Positions 34,996 through 43,782 of a DNA stretch of 64,000 nucleotides are shown here, piece after piece; the stretch's first letter is position 1, and every line of letters begins with the position of its first letter. The stretch is from Archaeoglobus sp. UBA234. Its GTDB lineage: Archaea; Halobacteriota; Archaeoglobi; Archaeoglobales; Archaeoglobaceae. The notes below the pieces were generated by a model that had not been told where the DNA came from, did not search any database, and was given only the letters and a program-made list of their open reading frames with translations. The stretch is from NCBI GenBank assembly GCA_002494625.1, contig DACH01000001.1, positions 124,001 to 188,000 on the forward strand, written 5' to 3'. The translations under genes and the position numbers were made by a program.

Positions 34996-36636
34996 TCAGT
35001 CCTCATCCGAGGAGTCACTATCGAAGTCCTCTCCACCGCCACCCTTGCTGCTCTCCATACCCTTCGCTGCAATGACATCGTCAATCCTCAGAATCATTAT
35101 TGCTACATCAGTAGCACTGCTTATTGCCTGCTTTTTGACCTTCAGTGGCTCGAGGACACCCTTTTCCTCCATATCCTCAATTTTTCCTGTGAAAACATTG
35201 ACGCCATAGCTCGTCCTGCCCTCTTCGTGAGCTTTTCTTATTTCGACAAGGATGTCGATCGGATCGAGTCCAGCGTTCTCAGCGAGTGCTCTTGGTATAA
35301 CCTCAAGTGCAGTTGCGAATGCCTCTGCTGCGAGCTGTTCTCTACCACCAAGACTTGTCGCCCACTGCTTGAGTTTCAGGCTCACCTCAGTCTCCGGAGC
35401 TCCACCACCAGCGACAACATATCCGCTCTCAATAGCAACCTTTGTAACCTTCAACGCATCTGTCAGGCTTCTCTCCACCTCATCAACGATGTGCTCCGTT
35501 CCACCTCTTATCAGGATTGTTACAGCCTTTGGATTCTTGCAGCCCTCAATGAATACCATCTTTTCATCGCCAATCTTCCTTTCCTCAACAAGCTCTGCTG
35601 CGCCAAGATCTTCTGGCTTCACATCCCTCAAATCAGTCAGGATTTTTGCTCCTGTTGCCTTGGCTATCTTGTCAATATCGCTCTGCCTAACCCTTCTGAC
35701 CGCAAGCACTCCAGCCTTTGCCAGATAGTACTGGGCAAGGTCATCTATTCCTTTCTGGCAGAAGACAACATTTGCTCCAGCATTTACAAGGGTGTCAACC
35801 ATGTCCTTGAGCATCTTCTCTTCCTGCTCGATGAATCTCTGGAGCATTTCAGGATCGGTTATTCTTATCTCTGCATCCGTCTCTGTCTCCTTCACCTCAA
35901 GAGCAGACTTCAAAACAGCAATCTTTGCATCCTTAACCCTCTTTGGCATTGACGGATGCACAACCTCTTTATCAATAACTATGCCCTGTACCATCTGAGT
36001 ATCCTCAATTCCTCCTCCCTGCCTCTTCTCAAGCTTTACATTGTCGATGTCAACCTCATATCCTGCCTCAGTTTTCTCTGCGACAGTCTTAACAGTCTTA
36101 ACAGCAAGATCTGCCAGATAATCTACAGCATATTCAGCATGCTTTCCTGTTATTGCTGTGGCAGCTATCTTCCTCAGTTTCTCCTCATCTTCCACATCAA
36201 TCTTCGTTGCAATATTCTCGAGAACCTCAATAGCCTTTGCAGCAGCAAGTCTGTATCCTCTTGCAATCACTGTCGGGTGAATTTCCTGATCAAGAAGTTC
36301 CTCAGCCCTTTTGAGGAGTTCCCCGGCAAGAACCACTGCTGTTGTTGTACCATCTCCCACTTCATCCTCCTGTGTCTTTGCAACCTCTATTATCATCTTT
36401 GCTGCCGGATGCTCAACATCCATTTCTTTCAAAATCGTAACTCCATCATTTGTTATAACAACATCTCCAAGGCTGTCTACAAGCATCTTGTCCATTCCCT
36501 TTGGACCAAGGGTACTTTTAACAGCCTCGGCAATAACCTTTGCAGCAGTTATATTCAACCTCTGCGCATCCCTTCCAACTGTCCTCTGGGTTCCCTCCTT
36601 CAGGATTAACACCGGCTGTCCATGCAGAGTAACCAT
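34996..36636 (-). CDS. Thermosome subunit (group II chaperonin)
   Basis: ATP-driven protein-folding chaperonin of 546 residues. It starts with GQPVLILKEGTQRTVGRDAQ and has the ATP motifs SLGDVVITNDGVTIL and GDGTTTAVVLAGELL; the C-terminus is the characteristic acidic, Gly-rich GGGGEDFDSDSSDED tail. The promoter is strong and lies inside the end of the upstream regulator gene. Archaeoglobus has two subunits (alpha, beta); I cannot decide which this is. Confidence 0.95.
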   Translation of the reverse strand: MVTLHGQPVLILKEGTQRTVGRDAQRLNITAAKVIAEAVKSTLGPKGMDKMLVDSLGDVVITNDGVTILKEMDVEHPAAKMIIEVAKTQEDEVGDGTTTAVVLAGELLKRAEELLDQEIHPTVIARGYRLAAAKAIEVLENIATKIDVEDEEKLRKIAATAITGKHAEYAVDYLADLAVKTVKTVAEKTEAGYEVDIDNVKLEKRQGGGIEDTQMVQGIVIDKEVVHPSMPKRVKDAKIAVLKSALEVKETETDAEIRITDPEMLQRFIEQEEKMLKDMVDTLVNAGANVVFCQKGIDDLAQYYLAKAGVLAVRRVRQSDIDKIAKATGAKILTDLRDVKPEDLGAAELVEERKIGDEKMVFIEGCKNPKAVTILIRGGTEHIVDEVERSLTDALKVTKVAIESGYVVAGGGAPETEVSLKLKQWATSLGGREQLAAEAFATALEVIPRALAENAGLDPIDILVEIRKAHEEGRTSYGVNVFTGKIEDMEEKGVLEPLKVKKQAISSATDVAIMILRIDDVIAAKGMESSKGGGGEDFDSDSSDED

Positions 36637-36691
36637 TTTTCACACCCCCTCAACATACTCAAAATTTCTGAAAATAGATGGTATAGTAGTT

Positions 36692-36710
36692 CTATATATT
36701 TTTTTCGGTT
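36692..36710 (-). promoter_or_regulatory. BRE/TATA box of the thermosome gene
   Basis: On the minus strand AACCGAAAAAAATATATAG is a consensus BRE and TATA. It overlaps the stop codon of the regulator gene (36692-36694), so the promoter is partly coding. Transcription would start near 36668, giving a leader of about 30 bases with a GGGGGTG site before the ATG. Confidence 0.7.
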
Positions 36711-37654
36711 CTCTTCTTTTCATTTATGATTGTGATAAAATCCTTAGCAGATACAATACAGTCTAAATCTTCCTTCATAAGGAAAACAACCATGTCTGAG
36801 GTTTGAGAGACTTTTTTTTCAACGATATAGGCAGCTTTGGTCGAAAGGACTTCTGAAATTTTCCCGAGAATTTTCGCTCTTTTTTCAATTTCCCGAACCT
36901 GCCTGACCCCTGTCAGTACCATTTCATCCTCTTTCTCCCCGGGTTTGGAAACTATATCAAAAGGCGCATGCCTGATTGGATAAACCTTAATACCTATAAC
37001 TCTGAGCTGGTCAATTATCTCCTCTTCTTTCTTTCCAAGCTGAAGCTTTTCAGGATTTTCTTCTAGATCTCTGCACTCTTTTACAAAATTCTTCAGGTCT
37101 ATAGCCTTTATTATGTAAGTCCCAAGCAAATCTTCCAGTTTGAGGGCGTTTTCAACTGAAGTATCTATACCCTCTTCGTACTTCTTGATTGCTCTTCTCG
37201 ACACCCCGAGATAACCCGCCATCTCACCGAGTGAAATTCCGAGTTCTTCCCTAACCTTCCTTATCTTCTCACTGTCGAGCTTTACATAATATCCTCCCGG
37301 AGCGGAGTAAACCATTGGGGGCATGTCCTCAATTATAAAATCATAAAATGTGGCTGTGTTTATTACGGGAAGTCCATAGCGGTTGTAAACAACCCCCCTC
37401 TCAAGAAAATCAAGTTTAAACTTCTCCCCAACCACGATAGGAACTGCACTAAGCAGAGTGGCTACTTTTTTCATTTCTTCAGCCATCTCTCCCTTCAGAG
37501 AATCGATATTGTAGAGTATCTTTATCAGAAAAATGTTTTCATCTTTCTTGGCAACAATATCAAAGCACCTTGGTTTGGTCTCAATAAGGTCGGTTACAAC
37601 ATATCCGGCTTTGCTGAGTATTCTCAGCACGGAGTTGAGAACGCCACTCTGCAT
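36692..37654 (-). CDS. HTH (Cro/CI type) transcriptional regulator, COG1395-like
   Basis: 320 residues. An N-terminal alpha/beta domain (about 1-120; CFDIVAKKDENIFLIKILYN) resembles a nuclease-like or ligand domain; a helix-turn-helix (about 130-185; ISLGEMAGYLGVSRRAIKKYEEG) follows, and the C-terminus repeats the first domain pattern (APFDIVSKPGEKEDEMVLTG). This domain order marks an archaeal regulator family of unknown target. It is just upstream of the thermosome gene on the same strand. A role in its control is possible but unproven. Confidence 0.85.
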   Translation of the reverse strand: MQSGVLNSVLRILSKAGYVVTDLIETKPRCFDIVAKKDENIFLIKILYNIDSLKGEMAEEMKKVATLLSAVPIVVGEKFKLDFLERGVVYNRYGLPVINTATFYDFIIEDMPPMVYSAPGGYYVKLDSEKIRKVREELGISLGEMAGYLGVSRRAIKKYEEGIDTSVENALKLEDLLGTYIIKAIDLKNFVKECRDLEENPEKLQLGKKEEEIIDQLRVIGIKVYPIRHAPFDIVSKPGEKEDEMVLTGVRQVREIEKRAKILGKISEVLSTKAAYIVEKKVSQTSDMVVFLMKEDLDCIVSAKDFITIINEKKRTEKNI

Positions 37655-37731
37655 CGATAAAAATAGATATGCTTTACTATATAATTTTTTGGATTCGTAA
37701 TGATAATGAATCCGGGAAAAATAACCACCAG

Positions 37732-38169
37732 CTAATCTCTCAGCCTATAAACCATACTGTAAGCATGCTTTCCAATACCATAATAGTGCTTTATAACATC
37801 ATGAATTCTGAAACCCAACACTTTATAATAAGAAACAAGAGCTGCTTGATTGACAGACACTTCAAGCCATACACTGTCAAAGCCCTTTTTTCTGGCAAAA
37901 TCGATACTCTTATTCACAAGACTTCTCCCGATGCCCTGATTTCTGTACTCCTCCTTAACCACTACAGAACCTATCCTGAATTCATCATTCCAATAGACAA
38001 CAGCTGCTGCAACAATCTCATCATTTACTTCCGCAACGAACACCTTTTTGTGGTAAGGTTTCATTGATATGTCCACAAATACACTCAAGCCAAGAATTTC
38101 ATATTCGAGATCGATTACTTCCTCGACCTCGTCGTCTTCCATCTCACGAAGGTGGATAGAGATTTCCAC
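37732..38169 (-). CDS. GNAT N-acetyltransferase (RimI-like)
   Basis: 145 residues with the GNAT acetyl-CoA loop motif VVKEEYRNQGIGRSLVNKSI (about 75-94) and the C-terminal SYYKVLGFRIHDVIKHYY signature. It resembles archaeal N-terminal acetyltransferases such as Ard1/RimI. The start follows a BRE/TATA (ACCGAAAAAATTTTAAA on the minus strand, about 38190-38206) by about 21 bases, so the transcript has little or no leader. Its protein target is not deducible. Confidence 0.85.
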   Translation of the reverse strand: MEISIHLREMEDDEVEEVIDLEYEILGLSVFVDISMKPYHKKVFVAEVNDEIVAAAVVYWNDEFRIGSVVVKEEYRNQGIGRSLVNKSIDFARKKGFDSVWLEVSVNQAALVSYYKVLGFRIHDVIKHYYGIGKHAYSMVYRLRD

Positions 38170-38189
38170 AAACTAACTTCATCATCCAA

Positions 38190-38207
38190 TTTAAAATTTT
38201 TTCGGTT
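38190..38207 (-). promoter_or_regulatory. BRE/TATA box of the GNAT gene
   Basis: ACCGAAAAAATTTTAAA on the minus strand has the same CCGAAAAAA BRE as the thermosome promoter, ending about 21 bases before the ATG at 38169. Confidence 0.55.
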
Positions 38208-38248
38208 AAATACAAAGGAAATTTAATTTTTCATTGCATATATGTTTC

Positions 38249-38311
38249 GGCTGGTGATGACCCAATAACCCGTACCAAAATTAAAGCTGATTTTATTGAT
38301 GTCTCCCAGCC
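38249..38311 (+). other. Possible structured RNA or leader element (box C-like motif with terminal stem)
   Basis: GGCTGG (38249-38254) can pair with CCAGCC (38306-38311). Inside the first arm lies GTGATGA, the box C consensus, and CTGA occurs at 38287-38290 followed by TTGATG. That is similar to a C/D guide RNA, but the final D box before the stem is missing and the C to D' spacing of 26 bases is too long. It is upstream of tmcA, whose product acts on tRNA. I call it only a candidate. Confidence 0.2.
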
Positions 38312-38352
38312 AATAACAAAAAATTTATTGCGACCCAGAAAATCTGTTTTAG

Positions 38353-40692
38353 ATGGTTCTCAAAGAACTCCGTAGAGCAGTGATGAAAGCAACCGAAGCT
38401 TCGATAAATAAAAGGCACAGATTCATGGTATTTCTATGTGGAGAAATGAACAGAGATATGCTAAGATTAAGTCAGGAAGTTTTTGAAATATACTTTCAGA
38501 CTCGTGGTGCGATAAAGGGGGAGAACTTCAAAGGACTTTTGCTCGCTGGAAGGACAAAATTCCTTGAGTTTATTGAGGCGGGATTTTTTAATTCTGAAAG
38601 CTATAAATCCAGAAAAATTCATTTCAAAGATTCCGAGAGGGTTCTAGGAGAGACCTATGGTTCCCTTATCCTTGACCTCACTGAAGGTTTCAGCCCCAAC
38701 GACATCGGAATTCTTGTGGAGACAGTCGAAGAAGGAGGAATAATCATCGTTCTCTCCTCAAAACCTGAAGAGTGGAGCTTTAAACTCAGCAAATGGCACG
38801 AGGAACTTGTCAGTGAGCCCTACACAAAAGATAGTGTTATCCCGAGGTTTTACAGAAGATTTATGAAGCAAACAGAGATGATGGACGGCATAATAATCTA
38901 CGACGCAGACAGTTCCAGAATTCTGAAGGAATTTACACCATCGAGAGAGAAAACAGATAGAAGGGAGATCGAGATTCCAGAGAGTAAGAAGATAAAAAGG
39001 AAACTTTACAAACTCTGCGCCACTCAGGATCAAGTTGAGGTTTTAAGAGCCTTTGAGAGCTTTTTCGACTGGAAAGAAGATAAAGAGAAGAAGGTTGCAG
39101 TTATAACAGCCGATAGAGGGAGAGGAAAAACAGCAGTTCTTGGAATTCTAACACCTTTTCTCATTTCAAGAATGCAAAGGGTGCTGAAAAGACCTGTCAG
39201 AATAATGATTGTTGCTCAGACACCTCAGTCCATTCAGACATATTTCAGATTTTTGAAGCTATCATTAACCAGACAGGGATTTAGTGATTGCAGATTTAAG
39301 GAATCTGGTGGGCTTGTTACAGTTGTTACGGGAAGACACCTGAGAATAGAATATGTTGTGCCGAGGAGAGCTATTGTTGAGGCGAGGTATGCTGATGTTG
39401 TTCTGGTTGATGAGGCTGCATCGATAGATGTTTCGACTCTCTTCAAAATCGTTGAGGATGTAAAGTACGCGATCTTTTCCTCAACAATCCATGGCTATGA
39501 AGGTTCCGGCAGAGGTTTCAGCGTAAGATTTCTGAAAAGGATTGAATCCGATGAAAAAGTTGAAGTTGAGAGAATAAACTTAGAGGAGCCCATAAGGTAC
39601 GCAAGAGGGGATCCGATTGAGAAATGGCTCTACAAAACTCTCCTCCTCGATTCAAAGCCAGTTCAGCTTGACGAGGATGATCTGGAGAGAATAAGAGAAG
39701 GCAAACTCAAGTTTGAGTTCCTTGACAAGGATAAATTGATTGAAGATGAGGAGCTTCTCTATGAGTTTTTCGGGATTTATGTTCTCGCCCATTACAGAAA
39801 CAGGCCCTCTGACCTCGTTATTCTTTTTGATATGCCAAACCATCTTGCCTTTCGGGTATCTGTTAATGGAAAAACGGTTTGTTCCCTGCATGTCGCAATA
39901 GAAGGTGGGCTAAGTGAGGATTTGATAAAAGAGATGTCAGAAGGATACAAACCAAAGGGTCAGATAATCCCGGACATGGTTCTCAAACACCACTGGGACA
40001 CTGAGTTTCCAAAAATGAAAGGGTTGAGGATTGTGAGAATAGCCACCCATCCCGATGTGATGGGCATGGGTATCGGCTCCTTTGCACTCATAAAACTGAT
40101 AAACTGGGCTAAGAGGAGGAAATATGAGTGGGTGGGTTCGGGATTTGGAGTATCTCCAGAACTTCTTTCCTTCTGGAACAGGGGAGGCTTCATCCCCCTA
40201 CACATAACACCACAGAGAAACGAGATTTCAGGTGAATTTACAGTGGTTGTTGTTAAAGGTCTGAATAAAAAGATGGACAAAAAGATTTCAAAGCTGAATT
40301 TCCATTTTGTAAAGAGAGTTATAGAATATCTTTCTGATGAGCTGAGGGACCTGGAGTATGAGGTTGTGAAAAGACTTCTGGAGCTAAAAAGTTCTGATAC
40401 ACCACCGAAACCACAGCTATCAGAGATAGATGTGGCAAGAATGGAAAAATATCTTGAAGGGATAAGCCTTTATGAGTATATATCAGATGTCGCAAGACCA
40501 GTTGTTAGATTCCATTACCTCAATAGAGAAAGAGCGGAGCTTAATGATATAGAAGAGAAGGTTCTTATTGAGAAATGTCTTCAGTTAAAGGGATGGTGGG
40601 AATTTGGAGAACTTCTGAGAGAGGGGAGAGCATATAGCATTCTTCATTCTGCAATTTCAAAGGTATGGAGATGGTTCAGGGTGATGGAATGA
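38353..40692 (+). CDS. tmcA: tRNA(Met) cytidine acetyltransferase (TmcA)
   Basis: Acetylates cytidine 34 of elongator tRNA-Met and, in thermophiles, probably other RNA sites (ac4C). 779 residues: N-terminal DUF1726-type domain (about 1-190), a helicase-like ATPase with Walker A ADRGRGKTAVL (near 251) and DEAAS (near 355), a GNAT domain with ATHPDVMGMGIGSFAL (near 562-577), and the C-terminal tRNA-binding region. An AT-rich box about 30 bases before the ATG suggests a leaderless transcript. It overlaps the ASCH gene. Confidence 0.93.
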   Translation: MVLKELRRAVMKATEASINKRHRFMVFLCGEMNRDMLRLSQEVFEIYFQTRGAIKGENFKGLLLAGRTKFLEFIEAGFFNSESYKSRKIHFKDSERVLGETYGSLILDLTEGFSPNDIGILVETVEEGGIIIVLSSKPEEWSFKLSKWHEELVSEPYTKDSVIPRFYRRFMKQTEMMDGIIIYDADSSRILKEFTPSREKTDRREIEIPESKKIKRKLYKLCATQDQVEVLRAFESFFDWKEDKEKKVAVITADRGRGKTAVLGILTPFLISRMQRVLKRPVRIMIVAQTPQSIQTYFRFLKLSLTRQGFSDCRFKESGGLVTVVTGRHLRIEYVVPRRAIVEARYADVVLVDEAASIDVSTLFKIVEDVKYAIFSSTIHGYEGSGRGFSVRFLKRIESDEKVEVERINLEEPIRYARGDPIEKWLYKTLLLDSKPVQLDEDDLERIREGKLKFEFLDKDKLIEDEELLYEFFGIYVLAHYRNRPSDLVILFDMPNHLAFRVSVNGKTVCSLHVAIEGGLSEDLIKEMSEGYKPKGQIIPDMVLKHHWDTEFPKMKGLRIVRIATHPDVMGMGIGSFALIKLINWAKRRKYEWVGSGFGVSPELLSFWNRGGFIPLHITPQRNEISGEFTVVVVKGLNKKMDKKISKLNFHFVKRVIEYLSDELRDLEYEVVKRLLELKSSDTPPKPQLSEIDVARMEKYLEGISLYEYISDVARPVVRFHYLNRERAELNDIEEKVLIEKCLQLKGWWEFGELLREGRAYSILHSAISKVWRWFRVME

Positions 40693-41003
40693 ATACCATC
40701 AATTTTGATGCAAAATTTGTCAAACCCATTGTTGAAGGCAGAAAAAAAAGCACGATAAGAAAGGGGATAAAAACAGTAAACCCCGGGAAGGAAGTTTCTC
40801 TAACCTCAAACGGAGAAGTTTTTGGAAGGGCAATAGTCAGAAGAGCTGTGGTGAAAAGAGTGGAAGAGCTGAGAGAAGAAGATGCCATAATGGATGGTTT
40901 TTCATCAAAAGAGGAGATGATACAAGAACTCAAAAAAATTTACGGAGAAATTGAAGATAAAGATCTGATAACGGTTATCTACTTTGAGTTTAAAGAGGGA
41001 TAA
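40689..41003 (+). CDS. ASCH-domain protein
   Basis: 104 residues from the ATG that overlaps the tmcA stop (ATGA at 40689-40692), so translation is coupled. It shows the ASCH pattern: an N-terminal strand with FVKPIVEGRKKSTIRKG, where the G-R-K-K/T-I-R loop is typical of RNA- or ac4C-binding ASCH folds, and VSLTSNGEVFGRAIVRRA. Some bacterial ASCH proteins are N4-acetylcytidine amidohydrolases. Next to TmcA, a link to acetylated cytidine is a natural hypothesis. Confidence 0.8.
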   Translation: MNTINFDAKFVKPIVEGRKKSTIRKGIKTVNPGKEVSLTSNGEVFGRAIVRRAVVKRVEELREEDAIMDGFSSKEEMIQELKKIYGEIEDKDLITVIYFEFKEG

Positions 41004-41004
41004 G

Positions 41005-42132
41005 ATGTTCGATATAACAAAAAAACCGTTCATCATATTCTGGGAGCTCACAAGAGCCTGCAAACTCGCATGCAAACACTGCAGAGCTAAGGCTCAGAAA
41101 GAAAGGCATCCAGATGAGCTTACCTTTGAAGAAGCAAGAAATCTTATCGATCAAATCATCGCTTTCGGCAAACCCTACCCCCTCGTCGTGATAACAGGTG
41201 GAGACCCACTGATGAGGGAGGATGTCTTTGACATAATAAGCTATGGAGTTGGAAAGGGTCTTAGAATTGCTATGGCTTTCAGCGGGACTGACCTTGGAGA
41301 GAGAAAGCTGCAAGAGCTGAAAGAGGCTGGAGTGGCAAGGATTGCGATAAGCATAGATGCGATCAATCCTGAAGTTCACGACAGCTTCAGGGGGATAAGA
41401 GGGACCTTTGAGCGGTCATTGAAAATTCTGGAGAATGCTATAAGATTGGGAATCCCTGTCCAGATAAATACAACAGTAACGAGAATGAACTTACACGAAC
41501 TTCCGGGAATTGCCAGACTTGCGATGGAGAAAGAGGTGGCACTTTGGGATGTCTTTTTTGTCGTTCCCACAGGAAGGGCAAAGCCAGAATACATGCCTAG
41601 TCCCCAGGAATTCGAAGATGTCCTTAACTGGCTCTACGATGTTTCAAAAAGAGGTTTAAATGTTAAAAGCTCGGCAGCAACACACCTGAGAAGAATAGAA
41701 CTCCAGAGAGATGGTGGGAAGAAACCACAGGTTTCAGAACTTTACTACAGACTGCTTGATGAACTGGAAGAATCAGAGAGTAAACCCGGGAAAATCATTG
41801 CCGGCGGACACGGAAAAAGTTTGGCTTCAGATGGGATAAAAAGGATGATGGGAATAACCGATGGAAGGGGTATGTTCTTTATAAGTCATGTTGGGGAGGT
41901 TTATCCAAGCGGTTTTTTACCAGTTGTTGCTGGTAATGTCAGAGAATCAACCCTTCAGCAAATCTACAACTCGGGAATATTTGCTGAACTTAAAAATCCA
42001 GATTTGCTGAAAGGTAAGTGTGGTAGATGCGAGTTCAGAAGAATTTGCGGTGGTTCGAGAGCAAGAGCTTTTGCAATGTATTCAGACTATCTTGCTGAAG
42101 AACCAAGATGCATTTACCAACCTGAGAAATAG
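41005..42132 (+). CDS. Radical SAM/SPASM protein (NirJ/AhbC/AhbD-like)
   Basis: 375 residues from the ATG one base after the ASCH stop. Radical SAM cluster CKLACKHC (Cys19, 23, 26) near the N-terminus; C-terminal SPASM-type cysteines CGRC and CGGS with a final RC. The opening FIIFWELTRACKLACKHCRA, and TGGDPLMREDVFD, match the heme d1/siroheme-to-heme enzymes (NirJ, AhbC, AhbD) and the related TIGR04053 group. A heme-biosynthetic role fits the hem operon at 57-62 kb, but the gene is far from it and the subfamily cannot be settled by eye. Confidence 0.8.
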   Translation: MFDITKKPFIIFWELTRACKLACKHCRAKAQKERHPDELTFEEARNLIDQIIAFGKPYPLVVITGGDPLMREDVFDIISYGVGKGLRIAMAFSGTDLGERKLQELKEAGVARIAISIDAINPEVHDSFRGIRGTFERSLKILENAIRLGIPVQINTTVTRMNLHELPGIARLAMEKEVALWDVFFVVPTGRAKPEYMPSPQEFEDVLNWLYDVSKRGLNVKSSAATHLRRIELQRDGGKKPQVSELYYRLLDELEESESKPGKIIAGGHGKSLASDGIKRMMGITDGRGMFFISHVGEVYPSGFLPVVAGNVRESTLQQIYNSGIFAELKNPDLLKGKCGRCEFRRICGGSRARAFAMYSDYLAEEPRCIYQPEK

Positions 42133-42187
42133 GGCAAATAAGCAGAGAACCATAAAATCTAAAAATTATGTTTTACTTTTAAGTAAC

Positions 42188-43222
42188 ATGAGAACGATTT
42201 ACTGGGAAAATTGCATAAAGATGATTGATCAAACAAGACTTCCCGATGAGCTTTTCATTCTCGAAATTCATGACGTTGATGAACTTATATCAGCTATCCA
42301 GAGACTGTCAATAAGGGGTGCTCCAGCCCTTGAGGCTGCTGGTGGTTATGGAGTTGCACTGGCATGCAGGGAAAAAAGCTTTGGTAGGCTTGAGGATTTT
42401 AAAAACTATGTTAAGGAGAGAGCAGAAAAGCTTGCAAAAGCAAGACCAACTGCTGTAAATCTCGTCGTTGGAGTTGAGAGGGTTTTGAAAAAAGTTATCG
42501 AGGCAAGTTCGATAGAGGAGGCAAAGAATTCAGCACTTGAAGAGGCTGAAAGAATAGCGGAAGAAGATATTGTGAGGAATAAGCTGATGGGGGGCTTTGG
42601 AGCAAAATTAATTGAAGATGGAGACGGCATATTGACAATTTGCAATACCGGTAGCCTAGCAACGGTTGAATGGGGAACAGCTCTTGGAGTTATAAGAAGT
42701 GCAAAACTTGAGGGGAAAAATGTGAGAGTTTTTGCCTGTGAAACCCGTCCGCTGAATCAGGGTTCAAGACTCACCACATGGGAACTTTTGAATGATGGTA
42801 TTGATGTAACCCTGATCACAGATAGCATGGCTGGAATTGTCATGCGGAAAGGATTTGTTGATAAGGTGATAGTCGGAGCTGACAGGATAGTTAGAGACGG
42901 CGTTTTCAACAAAATAGGCACATATACTCTTGCAGTTCTTGCAAAAGAGCATGGTATTCCGTTCTTTGTTGCTGCTCCACTGACAACCTTTGACTGGGAG
43001 AAAGAGATGAAGGATGTTGTTATTGAAGAAAGAAGAGATGATGAGTTGAAGTACTGCCATATGAAGTGCATGAACTGCAGAATCGCTCCTGAGAATGTTA
43101 AAGTTTTTAATCCAGCTTTCGATGCCACACCTCTTGAGTATGTAACAGCCCTGATAACTGAGAAAGGGGTTATCTTCCCACCCTATGACAGAGATGTTCC
43201 AAAAGTTCTGAAAAAGCTTTAA
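42188..43222 (+). CDS. mtnA: S-methyl-5-thioribose-1-phosphate isomerase
   Basis: 344 residues from the ATG at 42188; the frame upstream to 42020 overlaps the radical SAM gene and is not used. Signatures of the eIF2B-like isomerases: RGAPALEAAGGYGVAL, RPTAVNL, ICNTGSLATVEWGTALGVIR with the catalytic Cys, and VGADRIVRDGVFNKIGTYTLA. It converts MTR-1-P to MTRu-1-P in methionine salvage; a related enzyme acts in AMP degradation, so the substrate is not fully certain. An AT-rich box about 28 bases upstream suggests a leaderless message. Confidence 0.88.
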   Translation: MRTIYWENCIKMIDQTRLPDELFILEIHDVDELISAIQRLSIRGAPALEAAGGYGVALACREKSFGRLEDFKNYVKERAEKLAKARPTAVNLVVGVERVLKKVIEASSIEEAKNSALEEAERIAEEDIVRNKLMGGFGAKLIEDGDGILTICNTGSLATVEWGTALGVIRSAKLEGKNVRVFACETRPLNQGSRLTTWELLNDGIDVTLITDSMAGIVMRKGFVDKVIVGADRIVRDGVFNKIGTYTLAVLAKEHGIPFFVAAPLTTFDWEKEMKDVVIEERRDDELKYCHMKCMNCRIAPENVKVFNPAFDATPLEYVTALITEKGVIFPPYDRDVPKVLKKL

Positions 43223-43234
43223 TTACTGATTTAC

Positions 43235-43744
43235 TCACTTTTCGATATCAAACAGGGCTATTCTTTCCCTTATGATCAGACTCAGCTTTTCAATTCCCGT
43301 TATTCTGAGCTCCTCCTCGCCAATGTCATAGAAATCCAGAATTTTTTTCAATCTCTCTTCTGAAAAATCATCCTCAAAGTCTTTGAATTCCTGTTGAACG
43401 AAACCAGGTAAAATTTCATTGATTTCAGGGGGTTCACTTCCAGTTACAACCGCATACACCCTCATTTTACCTCTTTTTATTCCAAGCTTAAGTGCATCTT
43501 TAATCTGTCTAGTGGCTGCGATGTGAAGCAGTATTTCCATGGAAAGGCTTTTTGATATAGTTTTACCTTCTCTCCAAGATTTTATTGCCTTCTGAACCGC
43601 AAACTCAAGATTATCGATGTCTGTAACAAAATCAGCATCAACTATGCAGATTTCGCAATCCTCTCTCTTTATTGATTCAAGAAACTCTTCAACATCTTTC
43701 ACCTCAATAAATCCCCTGTATATCCTATAATTAATTGAACCCAT
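43235..43744 (-). CDS. cgi121: KEOPS complex subunit Cgi121
   Basis: Part of the KEOPS complex that makes t6A37 in tRNAs reading ANN codons; Cgi121 binds the tRNA 3' end. The product is about 169 residues from the ATG at 43744 (the frame continues to a TTG at 43777 with weak evidence). Signature: LSMEILLHIAATRQIKDALKLGI, and a helical tail ending REIA-type RERIALFDIEK. It follows the degenerate RecA-like gene by about 40 bases on the same strand. Confidence 0.85.
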   Translation of the reverse strand: MGSINYRIYRGFIEVKDVEEFLESIKREDCEICIVDADFVTDIDNLEFAVQKAIKSWREGKTISKSLSMEILLHIAATRQIKDALKLGIKRGKMRVYAVVTGSEPPEINEILPGFVQQEFKDFEDDFSEERLKKILDFYDIGEEELRITGIEKLSLIIRERIALFDIEK

Positions 43745-43782
43745 ATTTTCTGGAAAAAACGGAGGTTTAAAAAACAATTTCC

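Noticed and set aside
35227..35952. 241-codon plus-strand ORF inside the thermosome gene
   Set aside because: Antisense shadow of a well conserved coding frame; the translation is rich in Cys, Leu and Ser without a motif.
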